From NCBI RefSeq assembly GCF_965208895.1, contig NZ_OZ242363.1:3100001-3164000 (forward strand): a stretch of DNA of 64,000 nt, given 5' to 3'. Positions 33,817-41,622 of the stretch are shown here, in pieces (position 1 is the stretch's first letter; every line of letters begins with the position of its first letter). Below the pieces are notes generated by a model. That model had not been told where the DNA came from, ran no database searches, and was given only the letters and a program-made list of their open reading frames with translations. Source of the stretch: Poriferisodalis sp965208895 (GTDB lineage: Bacteria > Actinomycetota > Acidimicrobiia > Acidimicrobiales > Poriferisodalaceae). Position numbers and translations under genes: made by a program.

Positions 33817-33926
33817 CTAGTGCCGTGTCAGCAATCGTTTGCGCTGTTGCACTTCCGGCATCGGCCGATGACTGCGGGTGTCTGGGCAGCTTCCGACACA
33901 CTGATGGTTCCCTGACACGGCACTAG
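33817..33926. mobile_element. 110-bp miniature inverted-repeat element
   Basis: Perfect 15-bp inverted repeats: CTAGTGCCGTGTCAG at 33817-33831 and its reverse complement at 33912-33926. Without the outer CTAG, which may be a target duplication, the repeats are TGCCGTGTCAG. The 80-bp interior has no gene. CTAG is the same target as used by the IS982-type element and the left side of the IS5-type element in this window. The right CTAG supplies the stop codon of the SH3 protein gene. Confidence 0.75.
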
Positions 33927-34816
33927 TTGCAGATGCCCTGGGCGTCGACGCCTCGTTCGATGTAGCACATCACGGTGCCCTCGACGTTGCGCAGCGTGAA
34001 CGTTCCGTCGCTGTTGCGGGTCGCGAATATGTGCAGCCGGAAGCCACGGATCGAGTCGTCAGGCTGACCGACGACATCCATCGTGACCTCGCTGAGCTCG
34101 CCCACTGTCGGCTCACCCGAGATCCTCACCCGCGACTCGGGTTCCTCTGATGCCATAGCCCCAGCGACGGTCCGACCCAACGCCGCCAGGTTCGCCGCGC
34201 TAGGCGTTTCGCCGAGACGCCCCACGATCTCGGTCGTCGCGTCGATGGTTGCGCCCAACGGCGTCACGTACTCGCCGCTGACCCAGCCGACAACGCCGGC
34301 TGCGTGCACTTCGTGCCAGGACACCCCGGTGACCACTTGGATCGTGCCGGTCGGAACGACTCCGGTGTCCGTCGAGTCGAGCCTGGCGACGATCTGGCCT
34401 CCCGGCTCATCGCGCACGTTCAGCGTGCTGTCGTAGCCGATGCCCACGACAGCCAGGATCAAGCGTTGCTCTGCGCCGTCGTCGACTTCGACCTCGGCCG
34501 TCGTTGTGGCGGTAACGATCTGCTGGTCGGCCGTCGTTGTGGGCGTGGGCGGCAGTGTCTGGACCGTGCCGATGGTCGTGGTGGGTATCGGGGCCGGCGT
34601 CGCTGCCACGGGCGCCGAAGTGGTGGCAGTGGCCTCCGACTGGTCGGCACCGTCGACGTTGTCGTCATCCCCGACGGCGATCACTAGCGCCGCGATCGCT
34701 ACCGCGAGTGCCAGCAGCGCGATGCCGAGGGGGAGTCGATCCTTCAGCGCGATCGGACCCTCGTTGGGCGAGCGCCCTAGGTCGTGGGGTCCTGGAAAGT
34801 CAGTCGGTCCGGTCAT
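33923..34816 (-). CDS. membrane-anchored SH3b-domain protein
   Basis: A 297-aa protein from ATG 34816, overlapping the fxsA-like stop by 17 bp. A cytoplasmic N-terminal stretch is followed by a membrane segment (LGIALLALAVAIAALVIAV, about residues 30-48), a Thr/Pro/Ala-rich linker and a bacterial SH3-like domain (TLNVRDEPGGQIVARL through SWHEVHAAGVVGWVSGEYV). A further domain of unknown type ends the protein. Likely a cell-wall-facing protein. The stop codon lies in a miniature element, so the original C terminus may have been longer. Confidence 0.75.
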   Translation of the reverse strand: MTGPTDFPGPHDLGRSPNEGPIALKDRLPLGIALLALAVAIAALVIAVGDDDNVDGADQSEATATTSAPVAATPAPIPTTTIGTVQTLPPTPTTTADQQIVTATTTAEVEVDDGAEQRLILAVVGIGYDSTLNVRDEPGGQIVARLDSTDTGVVPTGTIQVVTGVSWHEVHAAGVVGWVSGEYVTPLGATIDATTEIVGRLGETPSAANLAALGRTVAGAMASEEPESRVRISGEPTVGELSEVTMDVVGQPDDSIRGFRLHIFATRNSDGTFTLRNVEGTVMCYIERGVDAQGICN

Positions 34817-35279
34817 CGGTGTCCTTCGTGAAGCTCTCGGCGTCGAGGGGGGCGCCGAAGCGACGAGGACCGCCAGCACCGCCCTGTGCACCGGACCAGC
34901 CAGCGATGTCGACTCGCTTGGCGTAACGGCGCACGAGTATCGAGCGTACGGCTTTGCGGGTCGGCGGGAAGAGCATCAGCAGCCCGACGGCGTCGGTCAG
35001 GAAGCCGGGCGTCAGCATGAATGCGGCGGCCAGCAGGATCAGCAGTCCGTCGACGAGCTCGTTGCCGGGGATCTCGCCTTGAGCCAAGCGAGTGCGGATC
35101 TGATTCAGCACGCCGAGCCCCGAGCGCCGCACCATCCAAGCGCCCACGACCGACACCGCCACCAGCAGCAAGATGGTCTGGCCAGCGCCCAGCCCGCCCG
35201 CCACCTGCACGATGACGAACAGCTCCAACAGCGGCACCGAGAGGAGCAACAGAATCAGCACCGCCAGCACGCCGCCCAC
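34800..35279 (-). CDS. fxsA: FxsA family membrane protein
   Basis: A 159-aa protein with hydrophobic segments at about residues 4-28, 32-48 and 75-100 and the family pattern (FVIVQVAGGLGAGQTI, GLGVLNQIRTRLAQGEIPGNELVDG, MLTPGFLTDAVGLLMLFPPTR). E. coli FxsA relieves exclusion of phage T7 by F plasmid; the general role is unclear. It is translated before the SH3 gene with overlapping ends. Confidence 0.87.
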   Translation of the reverse strand: MGGVLAVLILLLLSVPLLELFVIVQVAGGLGAGQTILLLVAVSVVGAWMVRRSGLGVLNQIRTRLAQGEIPGNELVDGLLILLAAAFMLTPGFLTDAVGLLMLFPPTRKAVRSILVRRYAKRVDIAGWSGAQGGAGGPRRFGAPLDAESFTKDTDDRTD

Positions 35280-35316
35280 CCTATGGCCCGCTCCCGATCC
35301 GCAATGGGTGGGCGTG

Positions 35317-35622
35317 CTAGAGATTGAGGCCGATCGCCGCGATCGGCGTGGTCATCTGCATCTGCGGGGGCGAACCCATCAGCGGGCCGAAGGCAGCCAT
35401 CGCCTCCTGCATGGCAGGCGTCTGACCGTGGTGCTGCATCGACTCGGCGTCGTTCATCAAGGCGAAGAACCAGAACTGGTTTCCCTCGCCGCGGTGGTAC
35501 GAGTAGATCTCCACGCCGGGCTCGTCCTTGGCCGCTTCGACCATCGAAGCCAGCACGGCTTCCATCTCGTCAGCCTTGCCGTCTTGGCAAGTGAAGCTGC
35601 CGATCACCGTTGCCTTGCTCAT
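35317..35622 (-). CDS. antibiotic-biosynthesis-monooxygenase (ABM) domain protein
   Basis: A 101-aa dimeric alpha+beta-barrel type protein: ATVIGSFTCQDGKADEMEAVLASMVEAAKDEPGVEIYSYHRGEGNQFWFFALM. Relatives are quinol monooxygenases or heme-independent oxygenases; the substrate is unknown. ATG 35622 with GGAGC upstream. Confidence 0.85.
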   Translation of the reverse strand: MSKATVIGSFTCQDGKADEMEAVLASMVEAAKDEPGVEIYSYHRGEGNQFWFFALMNDAESMQHHGQTPAMQEAMAAFGPLMGSPPQMQMTTPIAAIGLNL

Positions 35623-35780
35623 GGTCGTCGCTCCTTGGTGGGGTTCGCTGCGGCGGCGAGATGCGCTGGGCATCGAACCGCGGCTGCATGCCTACCACGA
35701 ACAGTGCGGGCTGCCTGCGGGCGCACATCGAGTGGGCCAGCAACCCGGGCCCAGTGTGGTTGCGCTCGCCGGTGCGGCCC

Positions 35781-36155
35781 TCACGCCCGCCAAGCGGCGG
35801 GGTCGACATCGTCGGCCAGCACCCCGAACACCACGGTCGCGCCGTCAGGAATGAAGCGGGACTTGTGGCCCTGACCGTTCAGATCATCGGCCAGCAGGGC
35901 ATCGCCGGTGCCGATTCGCCGCGTCGTGCCGTCGCCGGCCTCAACCTCGAGCTCGCCGCCGAGCGGGATCACCAACTGCCGGCGGGGGGCGTTGTGGAAG
36001 TCCATGTCCAGCGCCGGCTGGTCGGTGCGGAAGAACACGCCGTCCACTGCCAGCAGCGGGGTCTCCCTGCCTCGCTCACCTTGGGTCGTGGCGACCTCGA
36101 GGTCCTCGAAGTCGGTCCGGCCGTCAGCGCCGGTGCGCATCCAGGTCATCTTCAT
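35781..36155 (-). CDS. cupin-domain protein
   Basis: A 124-aa small cupin: FHNAPRRQLVIPLGGELEVEAGDGTTRRIGTGDALLADDLNGQGHKSR has the two cupin strands with glycines, and a terminal GVLADDVDPAAW. Metal-ligand histidines are reduced (H54 and H97-like), so an enzyme or binding role is open. Start ATG 36155, with an AGCACC-type weak RBS. Confidence 0.8.
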   Translation of the reverse strand: MKMTWMRTGADGRTDFEDLEVATTQGERGRETPLLAVDGVFFRTDQPALDMDFHNAPRRQLVIPLGGELEVEAGDGTTRRIGTGDALLADDLNGQGHKSRFIPDGATVVFGVLADDVDPAAWRA

Positions 36156-36204
36156 CGTCAGGTGCTCCTTGTCTCGTCGGTCGTCAGCGACTGCGGTATT
36201 CGTC

Positions 36205-37632
36205 TCAGCCGCCGGCCCACAGCGGCGGCGCGGGCATCGCCCCCCGGGCGGCTTCGTAGGCCGCAGCCAACGACAGCGACAGCGTCTCGTCGCCGCCACG
36301 GCACATGAACTGGATCGACGTCGGCAGGCCGCCCGCCGGTCCGGCTGCCGATCCGGGCCCCGACACGCCCGACGGCACCGTCGTCGAGCACAACGCCAAG
36401 AAGTTGGCCGCACGGGTGAACAGTGCCGGGGTGTTCGTCTCGTCGGCCTCGTCCACCGGCAGCGGCAGCATCGGCGTGGTCGGTGTCACCATCGCATCGA
36501 AACCCTCGAAGGCCGCTGCGAACTCGGCCAGATCCTTGCGTCGCCGCAACATCGCTTCGATGTAGGCGCTGGCCGATATCCGCGCCCCCGGCAGCACCCT
36601 GGCCCGCACCCGCTCGTCCACCTTGGAACTCGGATCCTCCATGAGCTCGCCGTAATAGTGGTACGACTCAGCGGTCACGATCAGAAAGCGGGTGTTCTTC
36701 ATCTCCTCAAACGACGTCGGCGGGTCGAACACCGCCAACTCGGCACCGAGCCCAGCCAGCACCTCGAGCGCAGCGTCGTAAGCAGCGAGCTGGTCAGCCT
36801 CCACACCCGCACGCTCGGCATCGCTCAAGCACCCGATGCGCCGCCCGCCCAAGCCGCCGTCCACAGCCGCGCGCAGCGCCCCATACCGACCAGCCCCGGC
36901 CAGCCAATCCCGCTCAACCTCGGCGGGCGGCGTTCCCAACATGGCGTCGAACATCAGCGCGGCGTCGAGCACTGAGCGAGCCAACGGCCCCGGCGTGTCC
37001 AGCGTGTGCGACAGGGGAACGATCCCGTCGATCGGCAGCAGGCCCTCGGTGGTTTTCAGCCCGACGATCCCGCACAGTGCCGCCGGGAGCCGCACCGAGC
37101 CGCCCGTGTCGGTGCCCACGGCGCACGGCGCCATGCCCGACGCCACGGCCGCGCCCGACCCCGACGACGACCCGCCCGGCGTGCGCAACACGTCGCGGTC
37201 CCACGGATTCCACGGTGTGCCCATGTGCTGGTTGGTGCCCCAGCCGCCCATGGCGAACTCAACCGTCTTGGTCTTGCCGAGCAGGACCCCGCCTGCCTCC
37301 AGCAGCCGCCGGGCAACCGTGCCCGTCATCGGCGAAATCCGGTCGGACCACGCAGCAGATCCCGCCGTTGTCACCCGACCTTCGACGTCCACGATGTCCT
37401 TGAGTGCGAACGGCACCCCCCAGAACGGCCCCACCGGCTCGCCCGCCGCCAGATCCAGCGCAACCTCGGCAGCCTCGGCCGCCGCCCGGGCCTCGTCCCC
37501 ATAGACCGCCTGCCAAGCACCGACGCGCCCGTCCAGCGCCGCAATGGCAGCCAGGCACTCCTGCGTGGCCTCGACTGGGGACCGTGACCCATCCCGGTAG
37601 CCCGCCGCCAACTCAGCAATCGTCGCCGTCAC
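36205..37632 (-). CDS. amidase signature family enzyme
   Basis: A 475-aa amidase with the full Ser-cisSer-Lys triad: K78 in FALKDIVDV, S155 in TPGGSSSGSGAAVA, nucleophile S179 in GTDTGGSVR. It hydrolyses an amide; whether it is an aryl/acyl amidase or a GatA-like protein cannot be set, but no gatB/gatC is near. It lies between the cupin and NAD-epimerase genes on the same strand. Confidence 0.9.
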   Translation of the reverse strand: MTATIAELAAGYRDGSRSPVEATQECLAAIAALDGRVGAWQAVYGDEARAAAEAAEVALDLAAGEPVGPFWGVPFALKDIVDVEGRVTTAGSAAWSDRISPMTGTVARRLLEAGGVLLGKTKTVEFAMGGWGTNQHMGTPWNPWDRDVLRTPGGSSSGSGAAVASGMAPCAVGTDTGGSVRLPAALCGIVGLKTTEGLLPIDGIVPLSHTLDTPGPLARSVLDAALMFDAMLGTPPAEVERDWLAGAGRYGALRAAVDGGLGGRRIGCLSDAERAGVEADQLAAYDAALEVLAGLGAELAVFDPPTSFEEMKNTRFLIVTAESYHYYGELMEDPSSKVDERVRARVLPGARISASAYIEAMLRRRKDLAEFAAAFEGFDAMVTPTTPMLPLPVDEADETNTPALFTRAANFLALCSTTVPSGVSGPGSAAGPAGGLPTSIQFMCRGGDETLSLSLAAAYEAARGAMPAPPLWAGG

Positions 37633-37775
37633 TCTTCCCCCTCACGAGCCGTCCAATGCGAGGCTGAGATTGCAGCCCGCCGGGCGTTTCTAGCGCAGCG
37701 TGCGGTTTCGCGTCCGACGAGGTACTTCGCCTGGCCGCCAGTCCCACCCCCCACACACCGTCAGCGGGATCAGGG

Positions 37776-38879
37776 TCAGGCCCGGAAGCTCCCGCGGCGC
37801 CCTCCGGGATTCTCATGCGGTCCGTAGTAGCCGAAGCTCCAGCCCGGCGTGTTCTCCCACTCGATGCGGCTGACATCGCTCGCGTAGCGCTCTGTCGCAG
37901 CGATCAGCGCGTCCTCGGCGGCGTAGTCGAAGGGATCCTGCAGCCGAGCGGCCACATCTTCGTTGCCGGGCAGGTGCTCCGCTTGCCAGCGCACCGTGCG
38001 TCGCATCCCTTCTTCGGGGTGCACGTGGTCGCGGTATCCAAGCTGCTGGCGGATCTTCTCGGTGCTGAGGATGCGATGCGTCGACGAGTGGTTGTGAAGG
38101 AATGGACCGGCAGTCGCAGCCAGCTCCCACGGCACCGAGACGAGCTCGAATGGGCTGCCGAGCTCGTCGCCGACGATCTGCGCGATCTGCGCGTAGGTGA
38201 ACTGCAGATCGTCGCCCACGTTGTAGATCTCGCCCGCCGAGCTATCGATGTGATCCACCGCCAGCAGCACCGCCGATGTGGCGTTCTCGACAAACGCGGA
38301 CGTCATCACTGTGAGGCCGCCGTCGGGCACGATGATCTGGCGCCGGCCGTCCAGAGCCCGCTTGACCAGTGTCCACTCGCGAGGCAGCACCTGGTTGGGT
38401 CCGTAGATGTAGGGGTACCGGAAGTGAGTGGCGTCGGGGTGCAGCGAGAACGTCAGCTCCTCCGACTCGGCGATCTTGAGCGGCTTGGGCCCCGAGCGCT
38501 CGTCACTGATCAGCCGGCCATTCTCGTGGGTGGGAACGGGCATGCCTTCGGGGAACTCGATCGCAGGCTCGGAGAACCCGCTGTACACGGGCACGCCGCC
38601 GATCGAGAACAACCGTGGAGTCCGTCCTTCGAGGACCTTGACGATCGACCGAAGCCGCCCGTACATGGCGAAGACGACGTCGAAGGTGCGGCCCTCGATC
38701 GAAGACCGGAACGCGTCCTCGTCGAACGGATCGGTGTGGATGTGCTCGAGGTGCGCAGGAATGGTGTCGACCTCGTGGCGTCCCGTGTGCAGAATCGTCA
38801 CGGTGTGACCCCGGTCAACGAGACCGTTCACAATGTGGGGCCCGGTAGGCCCGGTCCCGCCGATGACAAGGATGTCCAT
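37776..38879 (-). CDS. NAD-dependent epimerase/dehydratase
   Basis: A 367-aa extended SDR: MDILVIGGTGPTGPHIVNGL (Rossmann GxxGxxG at about 7-14). Unlike classical members I cannot see a clear YxxxK; the stretch FRYPYIYGPNQVLPREW is the family's YGP segment. The C terminus has LRDPFDYAAEDALIAATERY. Probably a nucleotide-sugar or isoflavone-reductase-like enzyme of unknown substrate. Confidence 0.82.
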   Translation of the reverse strand: MDILVIGGTGPTGPHIVNGLVDRGHTVTILHTGRHEVDTIPAHLEHIHTDPFDEDAFRSSIEGRTFDVVFAMYGRLRSIVKVLEGRTPRLFSIGGVPVYSGFSEPAIEFPEGMPVPTHENGRLISDERSGPKPLKIAESEELTFSLHPDATHFRYPYIYGPNQVLPREWTLVKRALDGRRQIIVPDGGLTVMTSAFVENATSAVLLAVDHIDSSAGEIYNVGDDLQFTYAQIAQIVGDELGSPFELVSVPWELAATAGPFLHNHSSTHRILSTEKIRQQLGYRDHVHPEEGMRRTVRWQAEHLPGNEDVAARLQDPFDYAAEDALIAATERYASDVSRIEWENTPGWSFGYYGPHENPGGRRGSFRA

Positions 38880-39073
38880 ATCTACTCCCGCTTCGCGTAG
38901 TCAGGCTGCGGCTTGACGCGAGTCCTCCGGCAGCCCAGCGCGCCATCGTCGCGCAGGTTGAGCGGACGAGTCGCTGCCGGCGAGGCCCGATGATCCCATG
39001 CGCCAACTTGACGGGCCGCATGAGCCGCGGGTACGACCGCACCTGCACATCGGGCCCCCACCCGCCCGGCGAG

Positions 39074-39805
39074 TCAGTCGGCTTCGGGGTCTTGGTCCTT
39101 GGCGTTGGTGAGCTGCTGCCAGCTCTCGGGGAGGTTGCCGATGGCGGGCAGCCCGCCGTTGTTTCGCAGCATCTTGGCCATGTGCATCAGGTTCCAGGCC
39201 ATGAACGTGGTGTTGCGGTTGGTGAAGTCGTTGTCGTAGCCCTCGTGCCCCCCGCCGGGACGGGGATCGCCATAGCTGGGCCCAGGGCCGGCCTCGCCCA
39301 GCCAAGCGCAGTCGGCCTGCGGGGGCACCGTGTAGCCGATGTGGGACATGGCATACAGCAGGTCCATGGCACAGGCCTTGGCCCCGTCTTCGTTGCCGGT
39401 GATGATGCAGCCGGCCGTCTTGCCGTAGTACAGGTACTGGCCCTTGTCGTTGCGGTCGCCGCTGTAGGCGTACATCCGCTCCACCACCAGCGTCGCCACG
39501 CTCGACTTCACGCCCAGCCAGATCGGCGTGCCGATCACGAAGATGTCGGCGTCCATGATCTTGGCGTGGATCTGCGGCCAGTCGTCAGCCAACCCGTTGA
39601 CCGTCTGGTCTTTCTCCATGCCGAAGGCGATGGTGTGCGCCAGCGCATGGACGATCTCCACGTCGACGCCGCGGTCACGCATCACACCCGCAGCCCGGTT
39701 GATGAGCCGGCGGGTGTGGGACTGCGCCGGGTCGTGCTTGATCGAACAGTTGATGAACAGCGCCCGCAGGCCGCTGAAGTCGGGAAGATCGTCGTCGTTC
39801 GTCAT
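39074..39805 (-). CDS. flavodoxin-like NAD(P)H:FMN reductase
   Basis: A 243-aa protein: ALFINCSIKHDPAQSHTRRLINRAAGVM at the N terminus gives the FMN phosphate loop, and DIFVIGTPIWLGVKSSVATLVVERMY and GKTAGCIITGNEDGAKACAMDLLYAMSHIGY the flavin ring regions. Probably a quinone or flavin reductase. Codes alone; the 194 bp upstream and downstream hold no other gene. Confidence 0.85.
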   Translation of the reverse strand: MTNDDDLPDFSGLRALFINCSIKHDPAQSHTRRLINRAAGVMRDRGVDVEIVHALAHTIAFGMEKDQTVNGLADDWPQIHAKIMDADIFVIGTPIWLGVKSSVATLVVERMYAYSGDRNDKGQYLYYGKTAGCIITGNEDGAKACAMDLLYAMSHIGYTVPPQADCAWLGEAGPGPSYGDPRPGGGHEGYDNDFTNRNTTFMAWNLMHMAKMLRNNGGLPAIGNLPESWQQLTNAKDQDPEAD

Positions 39806-39923
39806 GCTCGTTGCTCGTCTTCGTGGCCAGTCGATGCCTGATGGTCAATGTAGGCCGGGGCAGGCGAGCAACGCGATGAGTTAGCCTCGATTGAAGAGCT
39901 TGCCGTCCACGAGGAGTCCTGTG

Positions 39924-40331
39924 ATGACCGATGAACCCGGGAAGCTCGAGCGCCTCCAGATGCGAGGACTCACCCTGTTGTGGGGTCTGTTGCTCGTCGG
40001 CGGCATCACGCTCATGTTCGCCCTGACGCAATGGGGCCTGCTCGACGACGTGTCCAGGACCGATGCAGCGGTCCTCGCCGTGGGCGCCGCCAACGGCACG
40101 GGTGTCGTTGCCTTCGGTGGATGGAACGCCATCGGCATCGTCGCCATCGGCGGGACGAACGCCATCGGGATCGTCTCGATCGGCGGTCTCAACAGCATCG
40201 GCGTCATCTCATTCGGCGGGCTGAACGCTTTCGGTCCCATTTCTTTCGGGGGTCTGAACGCCGTCGGCATTCGAAGCGTCCGGTTCTTTGCGTGGTCGCC
40301 TGTGCGAACACGCGGCGGCAAGCCCGCCTGA
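39924..40331 (+). CDS. membrane protein with Gly-Asn repeat tail
   Basis: A 135-aa protein from ATG 39924. One membrane segment (LTLLWGLLLVGGITLMFAL, residues 16-34) is followed by a repeat with a period of about 10: VVAFGGWNAIG, IVAIGGTNAIG, IVSIGGLNSIG, VISFGGLNAFG, PISFGGLNAVG. Such repeats form a flat beta-solenoid. It ends 12 nt before the CoA-transferase start, but that may be chance. Function unknown. Confidence 0.72.
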   Translation: MTDEPGKLERLQMRGLTLLWGLLLVGGITLMFALTQWGLLDDVSRTDAAVLAVGAANGTGVVAFGGWNAIGIVAIGGTNAIGIVSIGGLNSIGVISFGGLNAFGPISFGGLNAVGIRSVRFFAWSPVRTRGGKPA

Positions 40332-40342
40332 GCCGACACGGT

Positions 40343-41533
40343 GTGACCGGCCCGACTGCAGCGGGGCCTCTCGTGGGCATCCGCGTCGTCGAGATCGCCA
40401 CCTTCATCGCCGCGCCCGGCGGAACGCATCTGCTGGCATCCCAGGGCGCCGAGGTCATCAAAGTCGAGGACATGGTCGTCGGCGACCCGCTGCGCATGTT
40501 TGGGTCGAGTCGGGGCGGCATGTCGGGCTGGTTCGCCAATCTGAACGCCGGCAAGCGGTCGCTGTGCATGGACATCGCCTCCGAAGCGGGCCGGGAGGTC
40601 ATGGCCGATCTGCTGGCGACTGCCGATGTGTTCGTGCAGGCGTACCGTCCTGGCGTCGCCGAACGGCTCGGCATCGGCGAAGCCGATCTGCGCAAGCGCA
40701 ACCCGAACATCATCTATGTCTCGATCAGCGGGTTCGGCCGTGACGGGCCGTACTCGAATCGGCCTGCCTACGATGCCGTCATCCAGGCTTGGACCGGGAT
40801 TGCCGCCGTGCAGGGCGGCGACGGCGAGCCGCAGTTCGTGAGGAGCTTCGTCCCCGACAAGGTCACCTCGCTCACCTGGACCCAGGCGGTGTGTGCAGCG
40901 CTGTTCAATCGAGAGCGGACCGGTGAGGGCGAGCACGTCGAGCTGTCCCTGCTGGACGCCGCAGTCAGCTTCATGTGGCCCGACTCGATGATGGAGCAGG
41001 TCGTGCTGGCCGACGACGCCGACCACCGGCCCAACCCGCTGTACGGCTACAAGCTGCTGGGCTGCCGGGACGGCTACGTGGCGGTCATGCCGCTCACCGA
41101 CGGGCAATGGAAGAGCGTGGCCGATGCGTTCGACCGGCCCGACCTGCTGACCGACCCTCGCTTCGCTGAAGCGGGGTCACGGGCCGCTCATTTCAGCGAG
41201 ATGCTCGACGCGCTCGGCGACGTGGTGGCCGATGTGGCCCGCGACGTCGTCGTCGAGCGGCTCATCGCGGCCGACGTCCCCGTTGCGCCGGCGCTGCGGC
41301 CCGACGAGGTTGCGACCGACGTCCAGGTGCAGCACACGGGGGTGATCCGCGAGGTCGACCACCCCATCGTCGGCCGGATCCGCCAGAACCGCCCCGCCGC
41401 GCTCTTCGCCGCCGGCACACCCGAGCTGCGCCACGCCGTCGAGCGCGGCACCGACACCGACGCGATCCTCGCCGAGCTCGGCAGGACACCCGACAGCATC
41501 GCCGAACTCCGCTCCGCCGGAATAGTGAAGTAA
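40343..41533 (+). CDS. CaiB/BaiF family CoA-transferase
   Basis: A 396-aa family III CoA-transferase from GTG 40343. Typical parts are LVGIRVVEIATFIAAPGGTHLLASQGAEVIKVEDMVVGDPLRM, LNAGKRSLCMDIASEAGREVMADLLATADVFVQAYRPGVAERLG, and VSISGFGRDGPYSNRPAYDAVIQAWTG. The aspartate expected as acyl-CoA acceptor is in AYDAV (about residue 147). It transfers CoA between carboxylic acids; likely in fatty, aromatic or carnitine-type acid metabolism. It is followed by acyl-CoA-dehydrogenase-like and enoyl-CoA hydratase genes. Confidence 0.9.
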   Translation: MTGPTAAGPLVGIRVVEIATFIAAPGGTHLLASQGAEVIKVEDMVVGDPLRMFGSSRGGMSGWFANLNAGKRSLCMDIASEAGREVMADLLATADVFVQAYRPGVAERLGIGEADLRKRNPNIIYVSISGFGRDGPYSNRPAYDAVIQAWTGIAAVQGGDGEPQFVRSFVPDKVTSLTWTQAVCAALFNRERTGEGEHVELSLLDAAVSFMWPDSMMEQVVLADDADHRPNPLYGYKLLGCRDGYVAVMPLTDGQWKSVADAFDRPDLLTDPRFAEAGSRAAHFSEMLDALGDVVADVARDVVVERLIAADVPVAPALRPDEVATDVQVQHTGVIREVDHPIVGRIRQNRPAALFAAGTPELRHAVERGTDTDAILAELGRTPDSIAELRSAGIVK

Positions 41534-41622
41534 GGACGGCCAGCCCAGCAGAGCGAGCCAACGAGCCGATCCAGGCAATCGTTGTGGGAAGTCGTCGTGC
41601 GAAGTGCAGTAGGAATAGTGAG

